A DNA stretch of 25,825 bases from Pseudomonadota bacterium. Lineage in GTDB: Bacteria; Pseudomonadota; Alphaproteobacteria; UBA8366; GCA-2717185. Of the stretch, positions 7,227 through 15,757 are shown in pieces; positions within the stretch are counted from its first letter, which is position 1; the number at the start of each line of letters is the position of its first letter. A program made the position numbers and the translations under genes. The notes beneath the pieces were generated by a model that made no database searches, was not told where the DNA came from, and was given only the letters and a program-made list of their open reading frames with translations. The stretch spans positions 1 to 25,825 of the forward strand of contig JAQCHR010000004.1 of assembly GCA_027619655.1 (NCBI GenBank), written 5' to 3'.

Positions 7227-8306
7227 ATGACCGAAGCGCAAATTATCGACGAACTGCTCGCCTTCATCGCGCGCGATGGCGCGGATGACGAGGCATTCAA
7301 CGCGATGGCGCTGCGCGTTTTCGGCTACCAGTTCGAACACAACGCGCCCTATCGCCGCTTCTGCCAGCAGCGCGGGCGGACGGCGCGGACGGTGAAGAAC
7401 TGGCGCGACATTCCCGCCTTACCGATCAATGCCTATAAGGACCTGACGCTGAGTTGCTGCGCACCGGAAGATGCCGCAGCGGTGTTCATGACCAGCGGCA
7501 CCACAAAGGGCGGGCTGCGCGGCAAGTGCCATCACCCGGACCTGCGGGTCTATGACGCGTCGATGATGACGCATTTCCGCGAACGCTTCATGGCGGGGCG
7601 CGACAAAACCCGCATCGGTATCCTGTTTCCCGACGAGAGCATGATGCCGAACTCTTCGCTGGCGCATTACCTGGCGCTGGCGAAGCGGGAGTTCGGTACC
7701 GCCGACAGCCATGGCCTGATCGGGCCGGACGGGCTGGATACGGACACGTTGTATGCCGCGCTGGACCATGCCGAGACAAGTGGCGAACCCTATGCGCTGC
7801 TGGGCGCGACCTACAGCTTCGTGCACCTGATGGACGAAATGCGGGATACCGGCCGCAGTGCGAAACTGCCGGCGGGCAGCCGGATCCTCGATACCGGCGG
7901 GTTCAAGGGCCAGTCGCGCGAACTGGACATGGACGATTTCTTCGCCCAGCTTTCCGCCGCCTTCGGCGTGCCGCGCCGCGACTGCATCAACATGTACGGC
8001 ATGACCGAGCTGAGCACCCAGTTCTATGACAACGGCAACGTGGTCGTGCCCTCGGTGAAATCCGGGCCGCACTGGATCCGCAGCCGGATCATCAACCCGC
8101 TGACCGGTGCGGAACTGCCGCGCGGCGACACCGGGGTGATCGTGCATTGCGACCTGGCGCATTTCAACTGTGTTTCCACCATCCTGACGGAAGACGCCGG
8201 TATCGCGGTCGATGGCGGCTTCCTGCTGCTGGGCCGGGTGCAGGGCGCGGAAGCCAAGGGCTGTTCCATGGCGGTTGACGCCTTCCTGGAAGCCGCGAGG
8301 GGATAG
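7227..8306 (+). CDS. LuxE-like acyl-protein synthetase
   Basis: Adenylate-forming enzyme of the LuxE family. Family chemistry: ATP plus a carboxylic acid gives acyl-AMP, and the acyl group passes to a Cys near the C-terminus for handover to LuxC. The 359-residue protein shows MTSGTTKGGLRG (88-99), LDTGGFKGQSRE (221-232), an adenylation motif MYGMTELSTQFYD (256-268), and C-terminal AKGCSMAVDAF with Cys346, 13 residues from the end. In Vibrio LuxE the acylated Cys lies at nearly the same distance. No luxA, luxB or luxD is nearby. The luxC-like gene starts 4 bases after the stop. The substrate need not be a long-chain fatty acid. The ribosome-binding site is weak. Confidence 0.88.
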   Translation: MTEAQIIDELLAFIARDGADDEAFNAMALRVFGYQFEHNAPYRRFCQQRGRTARTVKNWRDIPALPINAYKDLTLSCCAPEDAAAVFMTSGTTKGGLRGKCHHPDLRVYDASMMTHFRERFMAGRDKTRIGILFPDESMMPNSSLAHYLALAKREFGTADSHGLIGPDGLDTDTLYAALDHAETSGEPYALLGATYSFVHLMDEMRDTGRSAKLPAGSRILDTGGFKGQSRELDMDDFFAQLSAAFGVPRRDCINMYGMTELSTQFYDNGNVVVPSVKSGPHWIRSRIINPLTGAELPRGDTGVIVHCDLAHFNCVSTILTEDAGIAVDGGFLLLGRVQGAEAKGCSMAVDAFLEAARG

Positions 8307-8310
8307 TCGG

Positions 8311-9762
8311 TTGACCGAACGGGCAGGGTATCTTCAGGGAATCGCCGACACCGATATCACTTGGCAGGCGCTGAACTTCACGCGCGGCAATGCGACGTTG
8401 GACGTCGCAGTGCCGGTGCTGACCGTCGCGCAGATGGATGCGTTGTCGGCACGGATAAAGCAGGCGAGCCGCGACGTATTGAAAGCCATGACGGTGTCGG
8501 AGATCGTCGATGTGATCGACCGCGCCATCGCCCGGCTGCTGGACCGGAACGACCCCTGCCGCCGGAAATGCGAGGCGCTGCTGCCGCTGGTCACGGGTTA
8601 CGATGCGGAAATGGTGCGGCTTGGCCTGACCGGTTACCTGAAAACCTTCCGCAAGCCGGAACTGCAGAAATTCATCGCCGAGGATTTCGCCAACCCGAAA
8701 ATACTGGACGAATTCCAGCCCGCGCCGAAGGGCGGATTCACGAAGGCCATCGGCCCGGACCTGCTGGTTCATGTCTGGGCCGGGAATGTGCCGGGGCTGC
8801 CACTGTGGAGCATGGTCGCCGGACTGCTGGTCAAGGCCGGCAGCATCGGCAAACTGCCCAGCGGCGAACCGCTGTTCGCCGGCTGGTTCGCGCAGTTGCT
8901 GACCGAGGTCGAACCCCGGCTGGCGGATTGCCTGGCCGTCGTCTGGTGGAAGGGCGGCGACGCGGTGCGCGAGACAGCGCTGCTGAAACAGGCCGATACG
9001 GTCATCGCCTATGGCGGCAACGAATCGCTGTCCGACCTGCGCCAGCGGATTCCGGTCACGACGCGCTACCTGCCGCATGGGCACAAGGTCAGTTTTGGCC
9101 TGGTTTCCCGCGCGGCACTGGACACGCGCAAGGCGCCGGGTGTCGCGCAGCAGGCCGCCTATGACGTGGTGCGCTACGACCAGCAGGGCTGCTATTCGCC
9201 GCATCTGTTCTTCGTCGAACGCGGCGGCAGGGTTTCGCCGCGCGAGTTCACGAATTATGTCGCCCATGCGCTGGCCGGGTTCGAGACGAAATATCCCCGC
9301 CGCGCGCTGTCCATCGCCGAGGCCGGCGGCATCGCCGCCTGGCGCGATTCGGCGGAAACCGAGGCCCTGTCCCATCCGGAGATGACGGTCATTGCCGGTG
9401 CGGACGGCGCGTGGTGCGCGGTCTATTCCGAAGATACCGCCACCCTGAACCCCAGCGGCCTGAACCGGACGATCCGCATCGTCGCGATCGATTCGCTGGA
9501 CGAGGTCGCGCCCGTCATTGCACCGTTCAGGTCCTTTCTGCAGACGGTCGGGATCGCCGCCGCGCCGGCAGAACTGCATCGCCTGTCAGGCGTGCTGGGC
9601 GCGGCAGGCGTAACCCGTATCTGCGCGCTGGGCAGCATGAGCGCGCCGGAAGCGGGCTGGCATCACGACGGGCGCTTCAACCTGCTGGACCTGGTCAGCA
9701 TGGTCGAAATCGAGCACTCGGCGGAAGCCGCCGCCGAAGCCTTTGCCCCCTATACCGATTGA
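8311..9762 (+). CDS. LuxC-like acyl-CoA/acyl-protein reductase
   Basis: Aldehyde-dehydrogenase-fold reductase of the LuxC family (483 residues), which converts an acyl thioester to an aldehyde with NADPH. Seen: VHVWAGNVPGLPLWSM (153-168), KLPSGEPLFA (181-190), VIAYGGNESL (231-240), HGHKVSFGLVSR (256-267) and YDQQGCYSPHLFFVE with the catalytic Cys294; the Vibrio enzyme has Cys286. The start is TTG at 8311 behind a strong GAGGGGA ribosome-binding site that overlaps the luxE-like stop, indicating coupled translation. Open frame upstream to 8212 is out-of-frame luxE sequence. Together with the preceding gene it would form a carboxylic acid reductase complex. Confidence 0.88.
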   Translation: MTERAGYLQGIADTDITWQALNFTRGNATLDVAVPVLTVAQMDALSARIKQASRDVLKAMTVSEIVDVIDRAIARLLDRNDPCRRKCEALLPLVTGYDAEMVRLGLTGYLKTFRKPELQKFIAEDFANPKILDEFQPAPKGGFTKAIGPDLLVHVWAGNVPGLPLWSMVAGLLVKAGSIGKLPSGEPLFAGWFAQLLTEVEPRLADCLAVVWWKGGDAVRETALLKQADTVIAYGGNESLSDLRQRIPVTTRYLPHGHKVSFGLVSRAALDTRKAPGVAQQAAYDVVRYDQQGCYSPHLFFVERGGRVSPREFTNYVAHALAGFETKYPRRALSIAEAGGIAAWRDSAETEALSHPEMTVIAGADGAWCAVYSEDTATLNPSGLNRTIRIVAIDSLDEVAPVIAPFRSFLQTVGIAAAPAELHRLSGVLGAAGVTRICALGSMSAPEAGWHHDGRFNLLDLVSMVEIEHSAEAAAEAFAPYTD

Positions 9763-9771
9763 CGCGGGCCG

Positions 9772-10527
9772 ATGGATTTTGTCAGCCTGCGGGGCGTCAC
9801 CCATACCTATCGCGATACCCAAGGAAAGCCGGAGCTGATCGTCGACGGCTTCGACTGGTCCATCGGCGAGGGCGAATTCCACTGCCTTGTCGGGCGCAGC
9901 GGCTGTGGCAAGACCACCCTGCTGAAACTCGTCTCCGGGCTGCTGCAGCCGGATCGCGGGTCGATCGCCTTGCAGGGCCGGACTGTGCGCGAGCCGGGCG
10001 CGCAGGTCGGCTTCGTCTTCCAGCGGCCGACCCTGCTGGAATGGCTCACAGTGACGGAAAACATCCTGCTGCCGATTTCACTGAAACGGAAACCCGGTCC
10101 CGCCGACCGGGAAAATCTGGAATCACTCCTGGCGCTGGTCGGGCTGTCCGGACTGGGCAACCGCAACGCGACGCAGCTTTCCGGTGGCCAGCAAAGCCGC
10201 GTCGCCATCGCCCGCGCGCTGATCCTGGAGCCACCGGTGCTGCTGCTGGACGAGCCCTTCGCCGCGCTGGACGCGATCACGCGCGAGGAGTTGCAGGACG
10301 ATCTGCTGCACCTGTTCCGGCTGCGCAACACCACCGTGCTGTTCGTCACCCATGACATCCGCGAAGCGGTCTACCTGGCCGACCGGGTCGCGGTGATGGA
10401 TCGCGGGCGGCTGATCCGCGACCTGCCGGTACCCCTGCCCCGGCCGCGTGACGGGGAAATCCGGTTCAGCCATGCCTTCAACGAACTCTGTGCGGATGTC
10501 CGCCACGCGATGGATGCGCCGGCATGA
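9772..10527 (+). CDS. ABC transporter ATPase, NitT/TauT type
   Basis: ATP-hydrolysing subunit of an importer, 251 residues. Walker A is GRSGCGKT (41-48), Q-loop Gln84 (FVFQRPTLLEWLTV, the form usual in nitrate/sulfonate/taurine-type systems), signature LSGGQ (136-140), Walker B VLLLDEP (156-162), D-loop AALD, and switch His194 (FVTHDIREAVYLADRV). It begins 9 bases after the luxC-like stop and its last 4 bases overlap the permease start (ATGA). Substrate class is not determined by the ATPase; relatives carry sulfonates, nitrate, aromatic acids such as phthalate, or pyrimidine precursors. Confidence 0.92.
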   Translation: MDFVSLRGVTHTYRDTQGKPELIVDGFDWSIGEGEFHCLVGRSGCGKTTLLKLVSGLLQPDRGSIALQGRTVREPGAQVGFVFQRPTLLEWLTVTENILLPISLKRKPGPADRENLESLLALVGLSGLGNRNATQLSGGQQSRVAIARALILEPPVLLLDEPFAALDAITREELQDDLLHLFRLRNTTVLFVTHDIREAVYLADRVAVMDRGRLIRDLPVPLPRPRDGEIRFSHAFNELCADVRHAMDAPA

Positions 10528-11282
10528 AACACAAGCTGGTTTCCGCCGCGTTGTTCATTGCCTGCCTCATCGGCTGGGAGGTGTTTTCCCGCGTCTCCGG
10601 CTTTCCCGAACTGGTGTTGCCGTCGCTGTCGGCGGTGCTGGACACGCTGTGGAACGGACTGGCCAGCGGATACCTGCTGCCGCATATCTGGATGACAACA
10701 GCGGGAATGCTGCTGGGGCTGGCCACCGGCTGCATCATCGGCTTCGCCTGCGGGATCGTACTGGGCGAATCAGCCATCCTGCGACGGGTGCTGTATCCCT
10801 ACATTATCGCCAGCCAGGTAATCCCGAAGCTGGCGCTGGCGCCGCTGTTCATCATCTGGTTCGGGTTCGGCATGACTTCCATCGTGGTCATCACGGCGCT
10901 GATCTGCTTTTTCCCGCTGCTGGAGAACACGCTGACCGCGATCCAGCATATCGATCCGCAGAAGCGCGAGCTGTTCCGGATGCTCGGCGCGACACGGATG
11001 CAGACACTGATGCGGCTGAAAATTCCAGCCGGCCTGCCGGTCATCATGGCCGGGTTCCGGGTTGCGGTTGTGCTGTCGCTGGTCGGCGCGGTGGTCGGCG
11101 AATTTGTTGGCGGACGCGAGGGGCTGGGCGCGATGATCATCGCCTCTCAGGGGATGATGGACTCTCCCTTGATGTTCGCCATACTGATCGTCATAACGAT
11201 ACTCGGAATGCTCCTCTTTCAGGCGACCATCTGGTTCGAAAAATGGCTGCTTCGCAAACATGTGACAGGAACCGAACAATGA
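10524..11282 (+). CDS. ABC transporter permease, NitT/TauT type
   Basis: Inner-membrane permease of 252 residues with about six hydrophobic segments. The cytoplasmic EAA-type coupling loop is visible as KRELFRMLGATRMQTLMRLK, followed by IPAGLPVIMAGFRVAVV, and GAVVGEFVGGREGLGAMI follows, as in SsuC/TauC relatives. The gene overlaps the ATPase gene by 4 bases and the binding-protein gene by 4 bases (ATGA at 11279-11282), so all three are translationally coupled. Role: membrane channel of the importer fed by the binding protein. Confidence 0.91.
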   Translation: MKHKLVSAALFIACLIGWEVFSRVSGFPELVLPSLSAVLDTLWNGLASGYLLPHIWMTTAGMLLGLATGCIIGFACGIVLGESAILRRVLYPYIIASQVIPKLALAPLFIIWFGFGMTSIVVITALICFFPLLENTLTAIQHIDPQKRELFRMLGATRMQTLMRLKIPAGLPVIMAGFRVAVVLSLVGAVVGEFVGGREGLGAMIIASQGMMDSPLMFAILIVITILGMLLFQATIWFEKWLLRKHVTGTEQ

Positions 11283-12268
11283 TCCGCAAGTTGCTGTGCG
11301 CCCCCTTCCTCCTCGCCTTTTCCGCCATTCTGGCGCTGGCTGGCCAGGCCAGTGCCCAGGCGCGGGACAAGGTCACCGTCGCCGGCTGGGGCCCGGCCAT
11401 CAGCGAGATCACCAACCTGCTGGCGGAACCGGACAAGGGCTTCTTCAAGGCGAAGGGGATCGAGCTCAACTTCATTCCGGGCACAGGCGGCGGCTCGGCC
11501 ATCGTCAACATGCTTTCGGGGCAGGCGGACATCGCCTTCACCGATCCCGCCAGCCTGTTCATCGCACTCGACAAGGGCGAGAAGCTGGTCGCGATCTACA
11601 ACATCTATCCACAGAACGTATTCAATGTCGTTTCGCCGAAATCCCGCAACATCACCAAGCCAGCGGACCTGAAAGGCAAGCGCGTCGGCGTCTACAGCCT
11701 GAACAGCGGCACCCGGCAGAACCTGCAGCTCCTGCTGGCGCAAGCCGGCATGTCCGAAGCGGATGTCAGTATCGAGGTTACCGGCCTGCTCAATTTCGCG
11801 CCGGTCATCCAGGGACAGGTCGACGCCACATCGGCAACCGATACAGGGCTGTATGTCGGCAGACTGAAGGGATTGGGCGATGTCAATGTGATCGAGATCC
11901 GCGACTACCTGAACCTGCCCAGCGACTTCTTTGTCGTTACGGAAGAAATGTACAACACGAAGAAGGCGTTGCTGCGCCGTTTCCTGGAAGCCTATCGGGA
12001 CAGCGCGGCCTGGATGATTTCGAAGCCGGTGGAAGCCGCGAAGATCGCAGTGACCCGCGCGATCAACGGCAAGGACGAAAAGGTCAACCTGGGCATCATC
12101 AAGCTGCGAAACCTCTCCGCGATTTCACCGACCACGGCGAAACAGGGGCTCGGCGCATTCGATATCGAACCGCTGGAACAGGGCGTGGCGACCTTCAAGC
12201 TGCTCGGCCTGATCAAGAACGACATCGACATCACCAAAGTCGTGCGCTCCGACCTGTTGCCGAAATAG
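11279..12268 (+). CDS. periplasmic substrate-binding protein of NitT/TauT ABC importer
   Basis: Exported binding protein of 329 residues. The signal peptide is MIRKLLCAPFLLAFSAILAL followed by AGQASA, with likely cleavage after Ala26. The mature domain has the SsuA/THI5-like layout: VAGWGPAISEITNLLAEPDK near the start, GIELNFIPGTGGGSAIVNML, GQADIAFTDPASLFIAL, then LKGKRVGVYSLNSGTRQNL. The GGGSA and ADIAFTDP segments line the ligand cleft in this fold. Similar proteins bind sulfonates or aromatic carboxylates; the ligand here is unknown. In view of the LuxE/LuxC pair upstream a carboxylate ligand is the natural guess (inference). Confidence 0.9.
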   Translation: MIRKLLCAPFLLAFSAILALAGQASAQARDKVTVAGWGPAISEITNLLAEPDKGFFKAKGIELNFIPGTGGGSAIVNMLSGQADIAFTDPASLFIALDKGEKLVAIYNIYPQNVFNVVSPKSRNITKPADLKGKRVGVYSLNSGTRQNLQLLLAQAGMSEADVSIEVTGLLNFAPVIQGQVDATSATDTGLYVGRLKGLGDVNVIEIRDYLNLPSDFFVVTEEMYNTKKALLRRFLEAYRDSAAWMISKPVEAAKIAVTRAINGKDEKVNLGIIKLRNLSAISPTTAKQGLGAFDIEPLEQGVATFKLLGLIKNDIDITKVVRSDLLPK

Positions 12269-12288
12269 CCCCGGGGCGGCGCTTGGCG

Positions 12289-13056
12289 ATGGATTTTCGC
12301 GGCCAGACCATCATTGTCACCGGCGCCAGCCGGGGTATCGGCGCCGCCATCGCCAGGGCCTTCGCCGCGGAAGGCGGCAACGTGGTCGTAAACTACCTGC
12401 AGAACGAAGACGCCGCGAATCGCACCGTCGAAGCCTGCAAGGCGGCGGGCGGCGACGCCTGGGCGGTGCGGGCCGATGTCACCGACGCGGCGGCGATGCA
12501 GCGGATGGTCGATACGGTGGCGGAGGAATTCGGCCGGATCGATGCCGTGGTCAATAATGCCTTCCGGCCCTACGCCTTCGATCCGGACAACCGAAAACGA
12601 TTCGATGAACTGGATTGGACCGATTACCGCGATCAGGTGGACAGCGCGCTGCAGTCCACTTTCAACCTGTGCCACGCGGTGCTGCCGGTGATGAAGCAGC
12701 GGGCCCAGGGCAGCATCGTCAATATCGCAACCGACCTGGTCGCGCGCGCCGTCGTCCCCTATCACGAATACACCACCGCCAAATCCGCGCTGGTCGGGTT
12801 CAGCCGCACCCTGGCCGCGGAACTGGGACCATTGGGCATCCGCGTGAACTGCATCGCCCCGGGGCTGGTCTATCCGACCGATTCCAGCCGCGGCACGAAG
12901 GAAACGGTGAAAGACGCCATCATCGAACAGACTCCGCTGCGCCGCATCGCGACGCCGGAAGACGTGACCGGTCCGGTCCTGTTCCTTGCCTCCGAGTGGA
13001 GCCGCTTCATGACCGGCCAGACGCTATTTGTGGATGGCGGGCTGGTTATGGGATAG
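12289..13056 (+). CDS. short-chain dehydrogenase/reductase (SDR)
   Basis: Classical SDR of 255 residues, NAD(P)-dependent oxidoreductase of a hydroxyl/carbonyl pair. Seen: TGASRGIG (11-18), VRADVTDAA (60-68), the NNA motif as VNNAF (88-92), catalytic Tyr161 and Lys165 in YTTAK, and a C-terminal FVDGGLVMG. Two departures from the rule: the residue 13 before Tyr, normally Ser, is Thr148 (NIATDL), and NNAG is NNAF. There is also an insert-like PDNRKRFDELDW after the NNA motif. Start at ATG 12289, with an alternative TTG six bases upstream. It lies 20 bases after the binding-protein gene in the same operon. Confidence 0.9.
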   Translation: MDFRGQTIIVTGASRGIGAAIARAFAAEGGNVVVNYLQNEDAANRTVEACKAAGGDAWAVRADVTDAAAMQRMVDTVAEEFGRIDAVVNNAFRPYAFDPDNRKRFDELDWTDYRDQVDSALQSTFNLCHAVLPVMKQRAQGSIVNIATDLVARAVVPYHEYTTAKSALVGFSRTLAAELGPLGIRVNCIAPGLVYPTDSSRGTKETVKDAIIEQTPLRRIATPEDVTGPVLFLASEWSRFMTGQTLFVDGGLVMG

Positions 13057-13104
13057 GCTTCGCGCCTCCGGACCCATCTGGGCCCGTCTCACAGGGCTTT
13101 CGCC

Positions 13105-13821
13105 ATGTTCAGGATTACCGAAATCAAGCGCGATATCGTGATCGCGAACCGCATTCTGGCCCATGAAGGGGTCGCCGATGCGTTCGGCCATGTCAGCGCG
13201 CGAAATCCCGGGAAACCGGAACAGTATTTCATTTCACGGTCACGTAGCCCGTCGCTGGTGACGGCCGCCGATATCATGGAATTTCACCTGACCGGCGACA
13301 GCATCAGCAAGGATGACCGCAAGCCCTATGCCGAGCGGCATATCCACGGCGCGATATACGAAGCCCGGCCGGATGTGCATGCGGTCATCCATAACCACGC
13401 GCATGAAATCCTCCCCTTCACGGTCACAAAGACGCCGCTTCGCCCGCTGGTGCATACTACCGGCGTTATCGGCGGCCATGTCCCCGTATGGGACATCGCG
13501 GACCGGTTCGGCGACACATCGCTGCTGGTGACCGATATGGATCAGGCGCGCGACATGGCGAAGGCGCTGGGCGATGCACGGGTCGTACTGATGCGCGGCC
13601 ATGGCTGCACCGTGACCGGCGCCAGCGTCCGGGAAGTGACGCTCGCCGCCGTTTATACCCATGTGAATGCCAAGCTGCAGCTGCAGGCGATGCCGCTGGG
13701 CAATGTGACCTATCTCAGCCCCGGCGAAATCGAGAAAACACCCGAAGCGCTGATCGGGCCGCTGGCGATGGAACGCGCCTGGGACTATTACGCGGCGCGG
13801 GCGGGCGCCGACCAGTTGTAG
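13105..13821 (+). CDS. class II aldolase/adducin family protein, possible decarboxylase
   Basis: Metal-dependent aldolase-fold enzyme of 238 residues. Metal ligands are visible as His96 and His98 (VIHNHAH) and His166 (RGHG); Glu77 in YAERHIHGAIY sits at the acid position of fuculose-phosphate aldolase. The GHVSARNP segment is at 28-35. The HTTGVIGGHVPVWD stretch and the lack of an obvious phosphate-binding loop are closer, as I recall, to aromatic-acid decarboxylases of this fold (pyridoxine and phthalate pathways) than to sugar-phosphate aldolases. Last gene of the operon, 48 bases after the SDR. Exact reaction is unknown. Confidence 0.86.
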   Translation: MFRITEIKRDIVIANRILAHEGVADAFGHVSARNPGKPEQYFISRSRSPSLVTAADIMEFHLTGDSISKDDRKPYAERHIHGAIYEARPDVHAVIHNHAHEILPFTVTKTPLRPLVHTTGVIGGHVPVWDIADRFGDTSLLVTDMDQARDMAKALGDARVVLMRGHGCTVTGASVREVTLAAVYTHVNAKLQLQAMPLGNVTYLSPGEIEKTPEALIGPLAMERAWDYYAARAGADQL

Positions 13822-13828
13822 ACTGGCA

Positions 13829-14380
13829 TCAGGCCGTTCCGTAACGGATCGTCACGACCTCGATTTCCACCTCGCCGTTCGGCGTCTTCACCCTGACGAC
13901 ATCGCCTTCGCTGGCCCGCATCAGCGCGCGAGCGATGGGGGAAACCCAGCTGACCTCGCCATTCTCCAGCCGTGCTTCGTCGATGCCGACGATGCGGATC
14001 GTGCGTTCGCGGTCAGTCTCGTCGCAATAGGTGACAGTGGCGCCGAAATAGACCCGGTCGCGGCTGGTCTGTTTCGCAGGATCGACGACCTCCGCGATTT
14101 CCATGCGTTTCTGCAGGAAGCGGATGCGGCGGTCGATTTCGCGCAGGCGCTTCTTGCCGTAGATATAATCGCCGTTTTCCGACCGGTCGCCATTGCCCGC
14201 GGCCCAGGACACGACATCGACGACCTTGGGGCGCTCCTCGCTGAGCAACTGTTTCAGCTCCGCCCGCATCTTCTCGAAGCCTTCCGGCGTGATGTAGTTC
14301 TTCACGCCCTGCGGAATTGCCGGCCCGGCATCGGGCTCGACCTCCTCGACCTCGGTTTCCTTGGTGAATGCCTTGCTCAT
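13829..14380 (-). CDS. greB: transcript cleavage/elongation factor GreB
   Basis: Rescues backtracked RNA polymerase by stimulating transcript cleavage. The 183-residue protein starts MSKAFTKE, typical for GreB, then has an acidic N-terminal stretch (about residues 9-21), the coiled-coil domain with AAGNGDRSENGDYIYGKKRL and its acidic tip Asp/Glu, and a C-terminal FKBP-like domain (GIDEARLENGEVSWVSPIAR). I chose the ATG at 14380; a TTG 21 bases upstream is also in frame. It ends 8 bases from the stop of the convergent class II aldolase gene, with no obvious terminator between. It follows the amidase gene by 27 bases. Confidence 0.9.
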   Translation of the reverse strand: MSKAFTKETEVEEVEPDAGPAIPQGVKNYITPEGFEKMRAELKQLLSEERPKVVDVVSWAAGNGDRSENGDYIYGKKRLREIDRRIRFLQKRMEIAEVVDPAKQTSRDRVYFGATVTYCDETDRERTIRIVGIDEARLENGEVSWVSPIARALMRASEGDVVRVKTPNGEVEIEVVTIRYGTA

Positions 14381-14407
14381 TAGCCTGTTTCCATTCGCCA
14401 ACCGGAT

Positions 14408-15748
14408 CTACAGGACCGTATCATGGTCTTCCGCCGCGGCGGCGAGGCGGCGCGCGATACCGGCGAAGGCAAGGTCGGTGCCCGGCGCGCCGGCGAGCAG
14501 GCAGCCGACCGGCAGCCCCGCCGCCACCTTGCCCGACGGCATGGTCACGACCGGGCCGGCCAATGCCGTCCAGGGCGAGATATAGCTGGCGTCCCCGGTC
14601 CAGGCGAGGCCCTTTGGGGCCGGTTTCGGCGTTGCCGGCCACAGGAACGCATCGGTCGCGGGGAAGGCGGCGAAGAAATCGGCGCGCATCGCATCCATCG
14701 CGCGGCGCGCCGCGAAATAGGCCTCGTCGGAAATCTTCAACCCGTCGCGGATGGTTTCCAGCAGCAGCGGCCCGATCATGCCCTGCGGTTCGTCCAGGAA
14801 GGCGCGGCGGATACGCCCGATTTCGTACTCCATCGCCAGGCGATGCGCCTTGAACAGCGCCTCGAAGGACACCGGCGAGGCGGTTGTCGCAACCGCATGC
14901 CCGGCATCGCGCATCCGGTCCGCCGCATTGGCGGTGGCGCGGTGGATTTCGGCGTCAGCGGATTCGATGAACGGGTCGGTCAGCACCGTGACGCTCAACG
15001 TCCGTTCGGGATCATCGGTTACCCCCGCGCCCCGCAATCCCGGCGGGCAGACCGCCTCGAACACCGTGCAGGCATCTTCGACCCGGCCGCCATAGAAGCC
15101 GACCGTATCATAGAGCGAGGACAACAGCGCGATCCCCGCGCCCGGCATTGCCCGGGTCGTCGGCTTGAACGCGCCGATGCCGCAATAGGCGGCGGGCCGG
15201 TTGACCGAGGCCATGGTCTGGGTGCCGAGCGCGACAGGCACCATCCCGGCCGCAATAGCCGCCGCGGACCCGCTGCTCGATCCGCCGGGGGTATGTTCCA
15301 GGTTATGCGGGTTGCGGGCGGGTGACGGATCGCGCAGCGCGAATTCGGTCGTATGCGTCTTGCCCAGCACGATGGCGCCCGCCGCGCGCAGCGCCGCGAC
15401 GATTTCCGCATCCGCCGTCGCGGGGGCGGTATCGGCGAGGGAATTGCTGTTGCACCGCGTCGGCAGCCCGGCGACATCGATGATGTCCTTCACCCCGACG
15501 GGGATGCCGTGCAGCGGCCCGCGAACAGTTCCCGCCTTCGCTTCCGCCGTCAGCACCGCGGCCATCGCCAGTGCCCTGTCGGAATCGAGTTCGCGCCAGG
15601 CCTCCACATCGCCGTCCACCGCCGCGATCCGGTCGAGACAGCGCTGCACCAGATCGACCGGCGACAGCACGCCATCCCGAATGTCCCGCGCCAGTTCGGC
15701 GACCCGGCCGGGATCGGCGACATAGTTCTTTTCGGTGTCGTCGCTCAT
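14408..15748 (-). CDS. amidase-signature family hydrolase
   Basis: Ser-cisSer-Lys amide hydrolase, 446 residues. Lys87 is in GIPVGVKDIIDV, the cis-Ser lies in TPGGSSSGSAAAIAAG (153-168), and the nucleophile Ser181 is in LGTQTMASVNRPAAYCG. The nucleophile loop is unusual: most relatives have T-D/Q-T-G-G-S, here it is TQTMAS, so the oxyanion-hole Gly-Gly is Met-Ala. Substrate is not predictable; GatA is unlikely because the length and C-terminus differ and no gatB/gatC lies beside it. The AGGAGA ribosome-binding site overlaps the stop of ubiD, so the two genes are probably co-transcribed. Confidence 0.88.
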   Translation of the reverse strand: MSDDTEKNYVADPGRVAELARDIRDGVLSPVDLVQRCLDRIAAVDGDVEAWRELDSDRALAMAAVLTAEAKAGTVRGPLHGIPVGVKDIIDVAGLPTRCNSNSLADTAPATADAEIVAALRAAGAIVLGKTHTTEFALRDPSPARNPHNLEHTPGGSSSGSAAAIAAGMVPVALGTQTMASVNRPAAYCGIGAFKPTTRAMPGAGIALLSSLYDTVGFYGGRVEDACTVFEAVCPPGLRGAGVTDDPERTLSVTVLTDPFIESADAEIHRATANAADRMRDAGHAVATTASPVSFEALFKAHRLAMEYEIGRIRRAFLDEPQGMIGPLLLETIRDGLKISDEAYFAARRAMDAMRADFFAAFPATDAFLWPATPKPAPKGLAWTGDASYISPWTALAGPVVTMPSGKVAAGLPVGCLLAGAPGTDLAFAGIARRLAAAAEDHDTVL

Positions 15749-15757
15749 CGCGTTCTC

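Noticed and set aside
8212..8310. N-terminal extension of the LuxC-like protein to an ATG at 8212
   Set aside because: This stretch overlaps the end of the luxE-like gene out of frame and has no LuxC character; TTG 8311 has an excellent ribosome-binding site.
7227..13821. Bioluminescence operon
   Set aside because: No luxA, luxB or luxD-like gene is present and the companions are transport and catabolic genes.
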